Shown: positions 17,468 through 26,368, counted from the first letter of the stretch. The stretch: 64,000 nucleotides of DNA from Flavobacterium ardleyense (GCF_033547075.1 NZ_CP137891.1:310001-374000); one strand, 5' to 3'. Numbers and translations are program-made. Notes: generated by a model from the letters alone, not told the origin.

Positions 17468-18199
17468 CTAGTTCTTATTCCGAGAAAATTCACTTAAAAT
17501 AATCGCGGTTGCCGAAGCGACATTCAGACTTTCGGTGGCTTGAAGATCACCAAAACGCGGAATTGCCAACTTCTGAGTTACCACATTTTCGATCTCGGCA
17601 GAAATACCGTTGGCTTCATTTCCTAAAACAATAATAGCATTTTGAGGCAACTGCTGCGTGTAAATATTTTCGCCATCCATAAAAGTTCCAAAAACCGGAA
17701 TATCCTGATGCTCGAGAAACTTTGGCAAATCGACGTAATTTACCTGCACTCGAGTGAGCGAACCCATCGTGGCCTGCACCACTTTTGGGTTGTAAAGATC
17801 CACCGTGCCGTGCGAACACAACAACTGCGTGATGCCAAACCAATCGCATAAACGAATAATCGTACCCATATTTCCAGGGTCGCGAAGATTGTCAAGAGCC
17901 ACCACAAGGCCAGTCGTATTTATGGGTTGCTCTTGCTGCATCGCAAAAACTGCCAAACAATTATTTTGGGTAGTTAATGCCGAAATTTTTTTGAGCTGAT
18001 CGTCAGAAATTTGGGTCTTCTGATCTTGAGTAATAGTAGGAAAAATAGCATCGGTAAAGTATAAATGTTGCAATTTGAACTGCGAATGCAGCAGCTCATT
18101 TATAACCTTTTGACCTTCGGCGATAAACAATCCCTCGGACTGACGATATTTTTTTTGCTGCAAAGCAGTTATATGCTTTATTTGGTTTTTTGTAACCAT
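17468..18199 (-). CDS. TrmH/SpoU-family RNA 2'-O-methyltransferase
   Basis: SAM-dependent ribose methyltransferase of tRNA or rRNA. The SpoU catalytic domain (about 95-243) shows motif 1 LDNLRDPGNMGTIIRLCDWFG, motif 2 IIVLGNEANGIS and motif 3 ATESLNVASATAIILSEF. The N-terminal part (KNQIKHITALQQKKYRQSEGLFIAEGQKVINELL) is the substrate-binding extension seen in RlmB/TsnR-like members. The start at 18199 (MVTKNQIKHI) fits the family. An in-frame upstream extension to 18265 would run through the tamL promoter and start. The exact nucleotide modified cannot be told from sequence. Confidence 0.92.
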   Translation of the reverse strand: MVTKNQIKHITALQQKKYRQSEGLFIAEGQKVINELLHSQFKLQHLYFTDAIFPTITQDQKTQISDDQLKKISALTTQNNCLAVFAMQQEQPINTTGLVVALDNLRDPGNMGTIIRLCDWFGITQLLCSHGTVDLYNPKVVQATMGSLTRVQVNYVDLPKFLEHQDIPVFGTFMDGENIYTQQLPQNAIIVLGNEANGISAEIENVVTQKLAIPRFGDLQATESLNVASATAIILSEFSRNKN

Positions 18200-18217
18200 A
18201 GAAATAATGTACTTTTG
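18190..18217 (+). promoter_or_regulatory. Promoter of tamL
   Basis: TTG (18190-18192), a 17-base spacer and TACTTTTG (18210-18217) match the Bacteroidota promoter form. The predicted transcript would begin about 15 bases before the TTG at 18238, which supports that unusual start. The promoter overlaps the first codons of the divergent methyltransferase gene. Confidence 0.6.
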
Positions 18218-18237
18218 AACTAAAATTACCTGAAAAC

Positions 18238-20784
18238 TTGAGAACCTCGTCTGCAAAAATATCATTAATTATCGTAATTGCGGTGATTATATCTGCTTGT
18301 AATGCTGTAAAAAGGGTTCCTGAGGGGAAACAGTTGCTTGTAAAAAACAAATTGGTTGTAAATGAGCAAAAATCAAAGGATGATGCGCTTGAAGCACAAC
18401 TATATCAAAAGCCAAATAGCTCAATATTTGGATATAAATTGCGTTTGAATCTCTATAATCTAGCAAATCCAAATCCAGATTCAACTTATCAGGCTAAATT
18501 TATAAATAATCCAAAAAAGTACGAAAGACTTTCTAAAATTCTTTCAAAAAAGCAAGTTGATCGTCTTGGGAAGTCTTTTTGGTATTCGGGCATTCACAAT
18601 TTCTTAAAAAAAACTGGTGAGGTACCGGTCATTGTAGATACTAAAAGCACCCAAAAATCTCAAAGTCGACTTCGAGCTTATTATTTTAACAAAGGTTTCT
18701 TTGATGTAAAAGCCACTTCAACCACAGACACTGTAGCGACGAAAAAAGCTGAAATCACCTATACAATCGAAACTAAAAGTCCTTATTATATTGATTCTTT
18801 GAATACCATTATTGCCTCGCCCGTATTGGATTCGTTGTTCAATACAACAAAGGCTTCGGCACTCTTAAAATCTGGTAAAATTTATGAGACCAAAGATTTT
18901 GAAGCAGAAAAGGATCGAATTACAACACAGTTTCGTAATACCGGCGTCTTTCAGTTTCAGCAAAATTATGTGCGCTTTGATATTGATACCGTCGGCATCG
19001 AAAAAAACAAAGCCAACGTAGATATGATTATTGACGACTTCTCATATCGGGTAGGCGATTCGACAAAAACAACTCCATTTAAAATATTCCACATCAAGGA
19101 GGTTAATATTTTTACAACTGATCAGACCAATAAAAAGTTTGAAAAAGTAGATAGCACAACCTACAAGGGTTTTAATTTGTATAGCAATGGCAAGCAGCAT
19201 TATTCTTCAAAATCACTAACTAACCCTGTCTTTATTACTAAAGATGGAATTTTTGCCGATTATAAGACTACATTAACCTCTCGTTATTTAAGCAATCTGC
19301 GGGTATTTAATTATCCCACAATTACCTACGAAATTGACAAATCCGGCGATTCGCTCGTGGCAAATATATTATTAGTATCACGCCCGAAGTACAGCTGGAA
19401 AAACGGTTTTGATATTACAACATCCAATATTCAGGAGTTTGGAATTTCAGGAAATAGTGCAATTTCTATTCGAAATGTCTTTAATGGCGCAGAGATTTTA
19501 GAACTTTCAGGCAGAGGAAACATAGGGTCATCGAAAGATTTTGCCAATCCCAACGACAATTTCTTCAATGTATCGGAATATGGTGCCGATATAAAATTGA
19601 CAGTGCCTCGAATTATTTTTCCGGTTAGTTTAGATCGCATTGTTCCGAAAAACATGTTGCCGGCAACAACAATTAGCTTTGGTATAGCCAAGCAAAATAA
19701 CATTGGGTTAGACAAAGAAAATTTTACTGGAATAATGTCTTACAATTGGACTCCAAAACGTTTCAGCAGTGCGAGATTGGATCTTTTTAATATTCAATAT
19801 GTAAATAATGTAAATATTGACAACTATTTTAAAGTTTATAAGTCATCCTATAATGTACTAAATAACCTCGCACATCAGTATCCTGCGAATCCCTCATATT
19901 TTGAAGGAAATGATCCTGCCAACGATCTTGCTGTTGAATTTACTCCCGATTTTATTGGCGATGTGCTCAATGACCCAGCACAATTACCTGTGACAGATGT
20001 GGATAAAAAAACTATCAATAATATCGAAGAGCGCCGATTAAGATTGACTGAAAATAATTTAATTTTTGCCACTAGTTTTAGCTTTTCAAAAACTAGCAAG
20101 ACAAATTTGAACGACAATGATTTTCATCTATTTAGAACTAAGATCGAGTCGGCAGGAAATCTACTTTCGCTAGTTGCAGGAGCTAGCAATAAGCGAAATG
20201 ACGCTGGCAAAAAAACCATATTGGACGTTGCTTTTTCACAGTATATAAAAACCGAATTCGAATTTATCAAGCACTGGGAAATTGGTCGGCAGAAAATTAT
20301 TGCATTAAGAGGATTTGCCGGAATCGCTATTCCGTACGGAAATTCTGAGAGCATTCCGTTTTCACGATCCTATTTTGCCGGAGGTTCAAATGATAATAGA
20401 GCATGGAAATCGTACGGATTAGGTCCAGGAAGTGTCGCGTCTATCAATGACTTTAACGAGGCGAATTTCAAATTAGCTTTTAACGCCGAATACCGATTTA
20501 ATCTTGTGGGCGGATTTAATGCTGCTTTGTTTGTAGATGCTGGAAATATCTGGAATGCGCTTGATAATGTTACTGATGAAAGGGCAAAATTTGATTCTTT
20601 TAAATCTTTGGCCGATATTGCGGTGGGATCAGGATTTGGAGTTCGATATGATTTTAGCTTCTTTGTAGTTCGATTGGATTTAGGTTTCAAAACGTATAAT
20701 CCTGCCGAATTAGATAAGAAATGGTTCAGAGATTACAACTTTGGCAACTCTGTTTTAAATATCGGAATTAATTATCCGTTCTAA
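18238..20784 (+). CDS. tamL: TamL: BamA/Omp85-superfamily outer-membrane lipoprotein
   Basis: An 848-residue lipoprotein of the Omp85 superfamily. A lipoprotein signal peptide ends in ISAC with lipidated Cys21. Periplasmic POTRA-like repeats follow to about residue 430, then a C-terminal barrel carrying FSRSYFAGGSNDNRAWKSYGLGPGS, the conserved Omp85 barrel motif, and ending DYNFGNSVLNIGINYPF. In Bacteroidota such lipidated BamA paralogues are called TamL and pair with a TamB-like protein. No tamB is in view. The start codon is TTG: an in-frame stop lies 33 bases upstream, no ATG is available, and the resulting signal peptide is ideal. Confidence 0.88.
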   Translation: MRTSSAKISLIIVIAVIISACNAVKRVPEGKQLLVKNKLVVNEQKSKDDALEAQLYQKPNSSIFGYKLRLNLYNLANPNPDSTYQAKFINNPKKYERLSKILSKKQVDRLGKSFWYSGIHNFLKKTGEVPVIVDTKSTQKSQSRLRAYYFNKGFFDVKATSTTDTVATKKAEITYTIETKSPYYIDSLNTIIASPVLDSLFNTTKASALLKSGKIYETKDFEAEKDRITTQFRNTGVFQFQQNYVRFDIDTVGIEKNKANVDMIIDDFSYRVGDSTKTTPFKIFHIKEVNIFTTDQTNKKFEKVDSTTYKGFNLYSNGKQHYSSKSLTNPVFITKDGIFADYKTTLTSRYLSNLRVFNYPTITYEIDKSGDSLVANILLVSRPKYSWKNGFDITTSNIQEFGISGNSAISIRNVFNGAEILELSGRGNIGSSKDFANPNDNFFNVSEYGADIKLTVPRIIFPVSLDRIVPKNMLPATTISFGIAKQNNIGLDKENFTGIMSYNWTPKRFSSARLDLFNIQYVNNVNIDNYFKVYKSSYNVLNNLAHQYPANPSYFEGNDPANDLAVEFTPDFIGDVLNDPAQLPVTDVDKKTINNIEERRLRLTENNLIFATSFSFSKTSKTNLNDNDFHLFRTKIESAGNLLSLVAGASNKRNDAGKKTILDVAFSQYIKTEFEFIKHWEIGRQKIIALRGFAGIAIPYGNSESIPFSRSYFAGGSNDNRAWKSYGLGPGSVASINDFNEANFKLAFNAEYRFNLVGGFNAALFVDAGNIWNALDNVTDERAKFDSFKSLADIAVGSGFGVRYDFSFFVVRLDLGFKTYNPAELDKKWFRDYNFGNSVLNIGINYPF

Positions 20785-20796
20785 GTTTATAATTAT

Positions 20797-20804
20797 TAAT
20801 TTTG
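20797..20804 (+). promoter_or_regulatory. Bacteroidota -7 element for fbaA
   Basis: TAATTTTG, 28 bases before the fbaA ATG and right after the tamL stop, suggests that fbaA has its own promoter. No clear TTG box is seen. Confidence 0.45.
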
Positions 20805-20831
20805 TACCGCAAATAAAAAAACCAAAACGCA

Positions 20832-21899
20832 ATGGCTCATACAATAAAACCCGGAGTTGCAACCGGTGACCAAGTTCAGGAAATTTTCAGATATGCAAAA
20901 GAAAAAGGCTTCGCTTTACCTGCTGTAAACGTAACAGGATCAAGTACTGTAAACGCGGTGATGGAAACAGCTGCAAAGCTTAATGCCCCCGTTATCATTC
21001 AGTTTTCTAATGGAGGATCTGCTTATAATGCCGGGAAAGGCCTTTCAAACGAAAATGAGAAAGCAGCAATTGCAGGTGCTATTGCAGGAGCAAAACACGT
21101 TCATGAATTAGCAGAATTGTACGGTGCAGCGGTAATATTGCATACAGACCACTGTGCAAAGAAATTACTTCCTTGGATTGATGGCTTGCTTGACGCATCC
21201 GAAAAACACTTTAAAGAAACAGGAAAACCTCTTTACAGTTCTCACATGATTGATCTGTCTGAAGAGCCGTTGGAAGAAAATATCGAACTTTGCAAAAAGT
21301 ATCTTACTAGAATGTCAGCAATTGGCATAACATTAGAAATCGAACTTGGAATTACAGGTGGTGAAGAAGATGGCGTGGATAATACAGATGTAGATAGTTC
21401 AAAATTATACACACAGCCAGACGAAGTTGCGTATGCTTACGAAGAGTTGATGAAAATCAGCCCTCGTTTTACAATCGCAGCAGCTTTTGGAAATGTACAC
21501 GGCGTATACAAACCGGGGAATGTAAAATTGACACCGATTATCTTGAAAAACTCACAAGAGTACGTTCAGAAGAAATTTAACACAGCGCACAATCCAGTAG
21601 ATTTCGTGTTCCACGGAGGATCAGGAAGTACACTAGAAGAAATTCGCGAAGCAATCACTTATGGTGTAATCAAGATGAATATCGATACCGATATGCAGTT
21701 TGCATTTACCGAAGGAGTTCGTGATTATGTTGTAAAATACAATGATTATTTAAAAACACAAATTGGAAATCCTGAGGGAGACGACATTCCAAACAAGAAA
21801 TATTACGATCCTCGCAAATGGATGCGTGAAGGCGAGCTTACTTTTGTAACAAGACTTTCGCAAGCATTTGAGGATTTAAATAACGTACAGACTTTATAG
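20832..21899 (+). CDS. fbaA: Fructose-bisphosphate aldolase, class II
   Basis: Zn2+-dependent aldolase that interconverts fructose-1,6-bisphosphate with dihydroxyacetone phosphate and glyceraldehyde-3-phosphate. At 355 residues it matches the class IIA, E. coli FbaA-type length. HTDHCAKK (104-111) carries the catalytic Asp106 and zinc-binding His107. The acidic ELGITGGEEDG segment near 175, FGNVHGVY near 225, and HGGSGST with MNIDTDMQ complete the active site. It probably serves both glycolysis and gluconeogenesis. Confidence 0.97.
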   Translation: MAHTIKPGVATGDQVQEIFRYAKEKGFALPAVNVTGSSTVNAVMETAAKLNAPVIIQFSNGGSAYNAGKGLSNENEKAAIAGAIAGAKHVHELAELYGAAVILHTDHCAKKLLPWIDGLLDASEKHFKETGKPLYSSHMIDLSEEPLEENIELCKKYLTRMSAIGITLEIELGITGGEEDGVDNTDVDSSKLYTQPDEVAYAYEELMKISPRFTIAAAFGNVHGVYKPGNVKLTPIILKNSQEYVQKKFNTAHNPVDFVFHGGSGSTLEEIREAITYGVIKMNIDTDMQFAFTEGVRDYVVKYNDYLKTQIGNPEGDDIPNKKYYDPRKWMREGELTFVTRLSQAFEDLNNVQTL

Positions 21900-21967
21900 T
21901 TTGCTACCGTCTCACATTTTTTAATTGAGACAACAATTGCATTCAAATTCACTTGAACAAATAATAT

Positions 21968-22822
21968 ATGGCTTGGTTTAAAAGAACTGCGAAAGGTATT
22001 ACAACCGCAACCGAAGATAAGAAAGACGTTCCAAAAGGATTATGGTATAAATCTCCAACTGGAACGATTGTAGATGCAGATGAACTTGCGAGAAATCTTT
22101 ATGTAAGTCCAGAAGACGGTTTTCATGTAAGAATAGGAAGTAAAGAGTACTTTGAAATTTTATTTGACAATAATGAATTTAAAGAACTAGACGCCAAGAT
22201 GACGTCTAAAGATCCTTTGGATTTCGTTGACACCAAAAAATATTCAGATCGTTTGCGCGAAGCTCAGGACAAAACCAAACTTAAGGATGCGGTGCGCACA
22301 GGAGTTGGTAAGTCTAAGGGAAAAGACATCGTCATTTGCTGTATGGATTTTGCCTTTATCGGTGGATCTATGGGTGCAGTTGTGGGCGAGAAAATTTCGC
22401 GTGGCGTAGATTATGCCATTAAACACAAACTTCCGTTTATGATGATTTCCAAATCTGGAGGTGCTCGTATGATGGAAGCTGCATATTCGCTTATGCAATT
22501 GGCCAAAACATCGGCTAAGTTGAATCAATTAGCTACGGCGGGACTTCCGTATATTTCGCTTTGTACAGACCCTACAACGGGTGGTACAACGGCATCTTAC
22601 GCGATGTTGGGCGATATCAACATTTCGGAGCCGGGAGCACTTATCGGTTTTGCGGGCCCGAGAGTTGTCAAGGATACAACCGGAAAAGATTTGCCAGAAG
22701 GCTTTCAAACATCGGAGTTTTTGCTAGACCACGGTTTCTTGGATTTCATTACCCACAGACGCGAGCTAAAAAACAAGGTCAACTTATATTTAGATTTAGT
22801 TCAGAATAATCCAGTAAGGTAG
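21968..22822 (+). CDS. accD: Acetyl-CoA carboxylase carboxyltransferase, beta subunit (no zinc ribbon)
   Basis: Beta subunit of the carboxyltransferase that makes malonyl-CoA for fatty-acid synthesis. The crotonase-fold core is clear: [53 protein letters not shown] and [14 protein letters not shown]. The length is 284 residues. The N-terminal segment aligns with the E. coli zinc-ribbon region ([12 protein letters not shown] ... [18 protein letters not shown]) but contains no cysteine at all, so the four-Cys zinc ribbon is lost. accA is not adjacent. An AT-rich tandem repeat follows the stop. Confidence 0.95.
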   Translation: MAWFKRTAKGITTATEDKKDVPKGLWYKSPTGTIVDADELARNLYVSPEDGFHVRIGSKEYFEILFDNNEFKELDAKMTSKDPLDFVDTKKYSDRLREAQDKTKLKDAVRTGVGKSKGKDIVICCMDFAFIGGSMGAVVGEKISRGVDYAIKHKLPFMMISKSGGARMMEAAYSLMQLAKTSAKLNQLATAGLPYISLCTDPTTGGTTASYAMLGDINISEPGALIGFAGPRVVKDTTGKDLPEGFQTSEFLLDHGFLDFITHRRELKNKVNLYLDLVQNNPVR

Positions 22823-22830
22823 ATTTAAAA

Positions 22831-22857
22831 ATTGAAAGATTGAAAGATTGAAAGATT
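22831..22857 (+). repeat. Tandem ATTGAAAG repeat
   Basis: Three and a third copies of the 8-mer ATTGAAAG lie just after the accD stop. The reverse complement word is found at 8453-8508. Slippage-prone low-complexity DNA. Confidence 0.7.
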
Positions 22858-22920
22858 AAAAAATTATAGGAAGAAGCCGTTTCGAAAGAGATGGCTTTTT
22901 TCGTTATTGACGTTTTTTTA

Positions 22921-23038
22921 TTTGGGCGTGCCCCTTTGGGTCGGGCTTTCCGCTGTATCTTTTGCTTAGAAATATTTCGCAAAACTAGAATGACTTTGGT
23001 AAGCAAAAGGATGCCGCTGCAATCCCTCACGCAGACCT
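22921..23038 (+). repeat. Dispersed stem-loop repeat, copy 2
   Basis: TTTGGGCGTGCCCC, GGGTCGGGCTTTCCGC, TATCTTTTGCTTA, then TAAGCAAAAGGATGCC, AATCCCTCACGCAGAC. It is the shortest of three copies and has a perfect TTTTGCTTA/TAAGCAAAA stem with a 34-base loop. It separates accD from the toxin-antitoxin pair. Confidence 0.8.
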
Positions 23039-23146
23039 TTTGTAACATTGAAATGAGGTTTTCAATTCCAGAAAAAAATCATCAATCGAAATAAGTGGAC
23101 AACAAACACAAAGTACCGCTAAACCCAAAATATTATAAATTTTACT

Positions 23147-23154
23147 TACCTTTG
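23147..23154 (+). promoter_or_regulatory. Bacteroidota -7 element for higBA
   Basis: TACCTTTG, an exact TAnnTTTG match, 21 bases before the toxin ATG. The following GCGTTAGTAACGC (23155-23167) is a perfect palindrome at the expected start site and is a plausible operator for the HigA repressor. Confidence 0.5.
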
Positions 23155-23167
23155 GCGTTAGTAACGC
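23155..23167. promoter_or_regulatory. Palindrome GCGTTAGTAACGC, candidate HigA operator
   Basis: A 6+1+6 perfect dyad lies between the -7 element and the first gene of the toxin-antitoxin operon. XRE-type antitoxins usually repress by binding such dyads. The assignment is by position only. Confidence 0.4.
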
Positions 23168-23174
23168 GAAAGAG

Positions 23175-23456
23175 ATGATTACAAGCTTTGGCTCAAAAGA
23201 AACCGAACAAATTTGGAATGGAATTCGAGTTAAGAAAATGCCATTTGACATTCAAACCGCTGGACGGCGGAAATTGAGGATGTTGAATAACTCGCAAGAC
23301 ATTACTGATTTAAGAATCCCACCATCCAACCAACTCGAAAAGCTGGGAGGCAAATTAGGCGATTTCTACAGTATAAGAAGTAATAACCAATGGAGAATTA
23401 TCTTTTTATGGCACAATGGAAACGCAAGTGCAGTAGAAATAATTGATTATCATTAA
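23175..23456 (+). CDS. higB: HigB-like toxin (RelE/ParE superfamily)
   Basis: A 93-residue basic protein with the HigB pattern: an N-terminal helix, RRKLRMLNNSQDITDLRIPPSNQLEKLGGKLGDFYSIRSNNQWRIIFLW, and the C-terminal VEIIDYH. The motifs LRIPPSN.LE.L.G and YSI..N..WRI.F.W are characteristic of host-inhibition-of-growth type mRNA endonucleases that act on the ribosome. The gene order is toxin first, then antitoxin 12 bases downstream, the inverted order typical of higBA. The flanking repeats suggest the pair was gained by transfer. Confidence 0.9.
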   Translation: MITSFGSKETEQIWNGIRVKKMPFDIQTAGRRKLRMLNNSQDITDLRIPPSNQLEKLGGKLGDFYSIRSNNQWRIIFLWHNGNASAVEIIDYH

Positions 23457-23468
23457 AAAAGAGAAATT

Positions 23469-23771
23469 ATGGAAAAGTTAGCGAATGTACATCCAGGAGA
23501 AATATTGAATTACGAGTTTCTTGAGCCATTGAAAATTTCGGCCTATAGACTTTCGAAAGATTTGAAAATACCTCAAACTCGTATTTCGGAAATCATAAAA
23601 GGAAACCGCAGAATTACCGCGGATACAGCTTTAAGACTGAGTAAGTATTTTGGAAATTCGGCAAAATTCTGGCTTGGAATTCAAAATGATTATGACATAG
23701 AAGAGGAAAAAGAAAATAAAGCAAAAGAACTAAACGCAATAAAGCAGTACGTTGACAAAAGTGTTGCCTAA
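23469..23771 (+). CDS. higA: HigA-like antitoxin, XRE-type DNA-binding protein
   Basis: A 100-residue protein starting with the HigA signature HPGEILNYEFLEPLKISAYRLSKDL, followed by the helix-turn-helix IPQTRISEIIKGNRRITADTALRLSKYFG and the conserved tail SAKFWLGIQNDYDIEEE. It should neutralise the toxin encoded just upstream and repress the operon. It lies 12 bases after higB. Confidence 0.93.
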   Translation: MEKLANVHPGEILNYEFLEPLKISAYRLSKDLKIPQTRISEIIKGNRRITADTALRLSKYFGNSAKFWLGIQNDYDIEEEKENKAKELNAIKQYVDKSVA

Positions 23772-23856
23772 CAGCAAACACTTCGGTGGTCTTGAAACGC
23801 CAACACCCGAGCGATATTGAACTGACGAAGTATTGATGCATTGACTGAGCCTACCT

Positions 23857-23938
23857 TTGCTTAAAAAAATGACAATGTCAGATTAGTACAAATCTTTTTT
23901 GTAAAATTTGAGATAAATGTTGGTCCTTTTTTAAGCAA
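23857..23938. repeat. 12-bp perfect inverted repeat
   Basis: TTGCTTAAAAAA (23857-23868) and TTTTTTAAGCAA (23927-23938) form a stem around a 58-base loop, downstream of higA. The words resemble the TTTTGCTTA stem of the dispersed repeat family, so this may be a decayed copy. Confidence 0.45.
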
Positions 23939-24049
23939 GAATGTTTTACTGCTTAAATAGGCTATATTTACTTTAGAATTTGACTTGAAGAGGAACAAAA
24001 TAGGATTTTTCGACGAACTGACGCTAGCTGTAATTTTAAAAAAAACCAT

Positions 24050-24883
24050 ATGAAAAAAATAAATTTAATATTTTCATTTAGTATTTCTTTATTGCTAACA
24101 AACTGCAGTGTTCAAAAGCTTCCATACGAACAAACTGCTATTTACAAGACGAAATTTGACGATGCAATTCCAGTGTTGAATGTTGCTACATTTCATTTTG
24201 GAGAAACACCAGATGCAATTACAACGGAATTTGATGAGAAGAATGAAACAAATCAAACTGAAGTTAAAAAAGTTGCAGAAATGCTTGCTAAATTTAAACC
24301 TACAATAATTATAGTTGAATCAGTACCAGAAAATGACAGCCTGCTTCAATATAAATATTACGACTATTTAAAAAATCCAAAAAAAGTTTTTGATCATCCT
24401 ACTGAAATAGAATTGCTCGCATATGAAGTTGGTCGATTAGGCGGTACAAAAAAAATTTACGGCATTAATTTTAAGGAGGAATATAAGATAGATGGAGAAA
24501 TTACAAATCAAGTTGATGTGACAACAAATCCAAAATATTGGACTATGCTAGAGCAAAACGAGAAAAATAATCCCGAAGAAGGTATTCCATTTATCGAAAT
24601 GTTCAAGTTAAATAATCATCCCCAATATCTGGAAAGTTTAATAAATATTAATGCAGATTTGTATACTTATGTTTCGAACAAAGGAAAATCTGAAGGTGCT
24701 GACGCAGCTGCAAAATTTTATCACAGAAATTTAGTTATGTTCTCCAACTTAAATCAAATAAAAATGACAAAAGATGATAGAATTTTTATAATAATGGGAG
24801 GTGCTCATACTGCGTTTTTTATGGACTTTTTGAAAAGAAGTCCAAAATTTAAGGTTGAAAACTCATTTAATTACATAAAATAA
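24050..24883 (+). CDS. Putative lipoprotein, DUF5694-like
   Basis: A 277-residue protein with a lipoprotein signal peptide whose lipobox is LLTNC (Cys19). The mature part starts VLNVATFHFGETPDAITTEFDE, continues with AEMLAKFKPTIIIVESVPEND, ELLAYEVGRLGGTKKIYGINF, and ends IIMGGAHTAFFMDFLKRSP. This pattern (a histidine in a beta strand, a glutamate after it, a final GGAH) is what I associate with the DUF5694 group. No biochemical role is known to me. Codon usage is more AT-rich than neighbouring housekeeping genes, and it lies next to the toxin-antitoxin pair, so it may belong to an accessory patch. Confidence 0.6.
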   Translation: MKKINLIFSFSISLLLTNCSVQKLPYEQTAIYKTKFDDAIPVLNVATFHFGETPDAITTEFDEKNETNQTEVKKVAEMLAKFKPTIIIVESVPENDSLLQYKYYDYLKNPKKVFDHPTEIELLAYEVGRLGGTKKIYGINFKEEYKIDGEITNQVDVTTNPKYWTMLEQNEKNNPEEGIPFIEMFKLNNHPQYLESLININADLYTYVSNKGKSEGADAAAKFYHRNLVMFSNLNQIKMTKDDRIFIIMGGAHTAFFMDFLKRSPKFKVENSFNYIK

Positions 24884-25117
24884 CTGCACCTAACTGCCTT
24901 TCAATTTCAACTTTCCGCAGTGCTTCAACCGAAGACTAATCAAAACCCTGAGTCATCCACTTCTTGAGCGGCCTGCATATATTTGGCGCAAGCCTAATTC
25001 TAATTAAGGAAACTTATAAAATTATCTAGTTTTATGGAATAAGCTTTAGCCTCAACGGAGATCGCATCGTCGCTCGCAATAAGAATACCATAGGTTTATT
25101 TAAGGAGATAATCAGGA

Positions 25118-26368
25118 TCACATCCCGGTCCTAATCGCCTCAACTGGATCTAATTTCGATGCTGCAATTGCCGGAAGAATTCCCGAAATTAAACCAATTC
25201 CTGCGGCCAAAGATGTTCCTAAAAGTATATTGGAAAAACTTAAAACAAATTCAAAATCCAGCGCATTGGTGAGGACAATTGCAATAACCCACACTAGTAT
25301 TAATCCTATTATTCCTCCAAATAGTGATAATATCACCGCTTCAAATAAAAATTGGTACAATATAAAATTGTTTTTCGCACCCAATGCTTTCTGAATTCCG
25401 ATTAAACTTGTGCGCTCTTTGACCGAGACAAACATTATATTGGCTATTCCAAAACCTCCTACAAGCAACGAGAATCCACTGATAATCCAACCCACAACAT
25501 TCATCTGTCCAACAATATTATCAATCAGATCTGTAAGCCCTGAAAGTACATTAACAAAGAAATTGTCCATCTCCCCAGCCTTTAGACCTCTCTCGGAGCG
25601 AATTTTCTGAATCAACTCTGCTTTTAATGCGGGAATATCAGCGCCTTTCTCTGGTTTGATAATTACTACTGGCAACACAAAGTCACTCTTATCGCCAAAC
25701 ATTCTTCGGATAAAGTTGGCGGGGAAAAACGCTGATGAATCATTGTCCTCACCAAACATACCCATGCCCTGCTTCTTGACCACACCAATTACAGTAAACT
25801 TTTGACCATACATCCTAACTGTTTTGCCCAATGGTGCGATGTTTTTAAAAAGATTCTGCGCAATTTCGTAGCCTAGCACGACAACTTGTGCACCTGAATT
25901 AGATTCTGATTCATTAAAAAAACGGCCTTCTTCAAATTCTAAAAGCTGCACATCTAAAAATTCGTAGGTTACAGGAACTGCGGTAATTTGGTTCACTGTC
26001 TCGGTTTCGTATTTAATATTTTCTTTTTGAGTAAAGTATTTGAACGCCACATTATCAGTATTTCCAAGCGATTTTTTTAGAAATTGGTATTCTTCAAAAG
26101 TCACGTCTGGAAACTGCTCAGATTTCCAACGAGGAATTTCGGTAGGTCCAAAAGACACATTTGTATAGTAAATAGTATTTTTATCGAGATTGCTTAAAGT
26201 TCCCTTCACTTTTTTATCTAACGAATCCACCGCGGCCAATACTGCGATAATCGAAAAGATTCCGATGGTGACTCCAAGCAGCGAAAGAAGGGTGCGCAGT
26301 TTGTTATTGCGCAAAGCATTAAGAGCAAAATTGAAACTTTCGCCAACAAGACGGAGATAAATTATCAT
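25118..26368 (-). CDS. ABC transporter permease, MacB/FtsX type
   Basis: A 416-residue integral membrane protein with the MacB layout. The first membrane helix is at about 20-45 (LRTLLSLLGVTIGIFSIIAVLAA), followed by a large periplasmic MacB-PCD domain (about 45-280), then three C-terminal helices (about 285-410) in the FtsX domain with RTSLIGIQKALGA. It ends with LDPVEAIRTGM. Such permeases act with a LolD/MacB-like ATPase in lipoprotein or peptide export. No ATPase is adjacent, so the partner must be encoded elsewhere. Confidence 0.9.
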   Translation of the reverse strand: MIIYLRLVGESFNFALNALRNNKLRTLLSLLGVTIGIFSIIAVLAAVDSLDKKVKGTLSNLDKNTIYYTNVSFGPTEIPRWKSEQFPDVTFEEYQFLKKSLGNTDNVAFKYFTQKENIKYETETVNQITAVPVTYEFLDVQLLEFEEGRFFNESESNSGAQVVVLGYEIAQNLFKNIAPLGKTVRMYGQKFTVIGVVKKQGMGMFGEDNDSSAFFPANFIRRMFGDKSDFVLPVVIIKPEKGADIPALKAELIQKIRSERGLKAGEMDNFFVNVLSGLTDLIDNIVGQMNVVGWIISGFSLLVGGFGIANIMFVSVKERTSLIGIQKALGAKNNFILYQFLFEAVILSLFGGIIGLILVWVIAIVLTNALDFEFVLSFSNILLGTSLAAGIGLISGILPAIAASKLDPVEAIRTGM

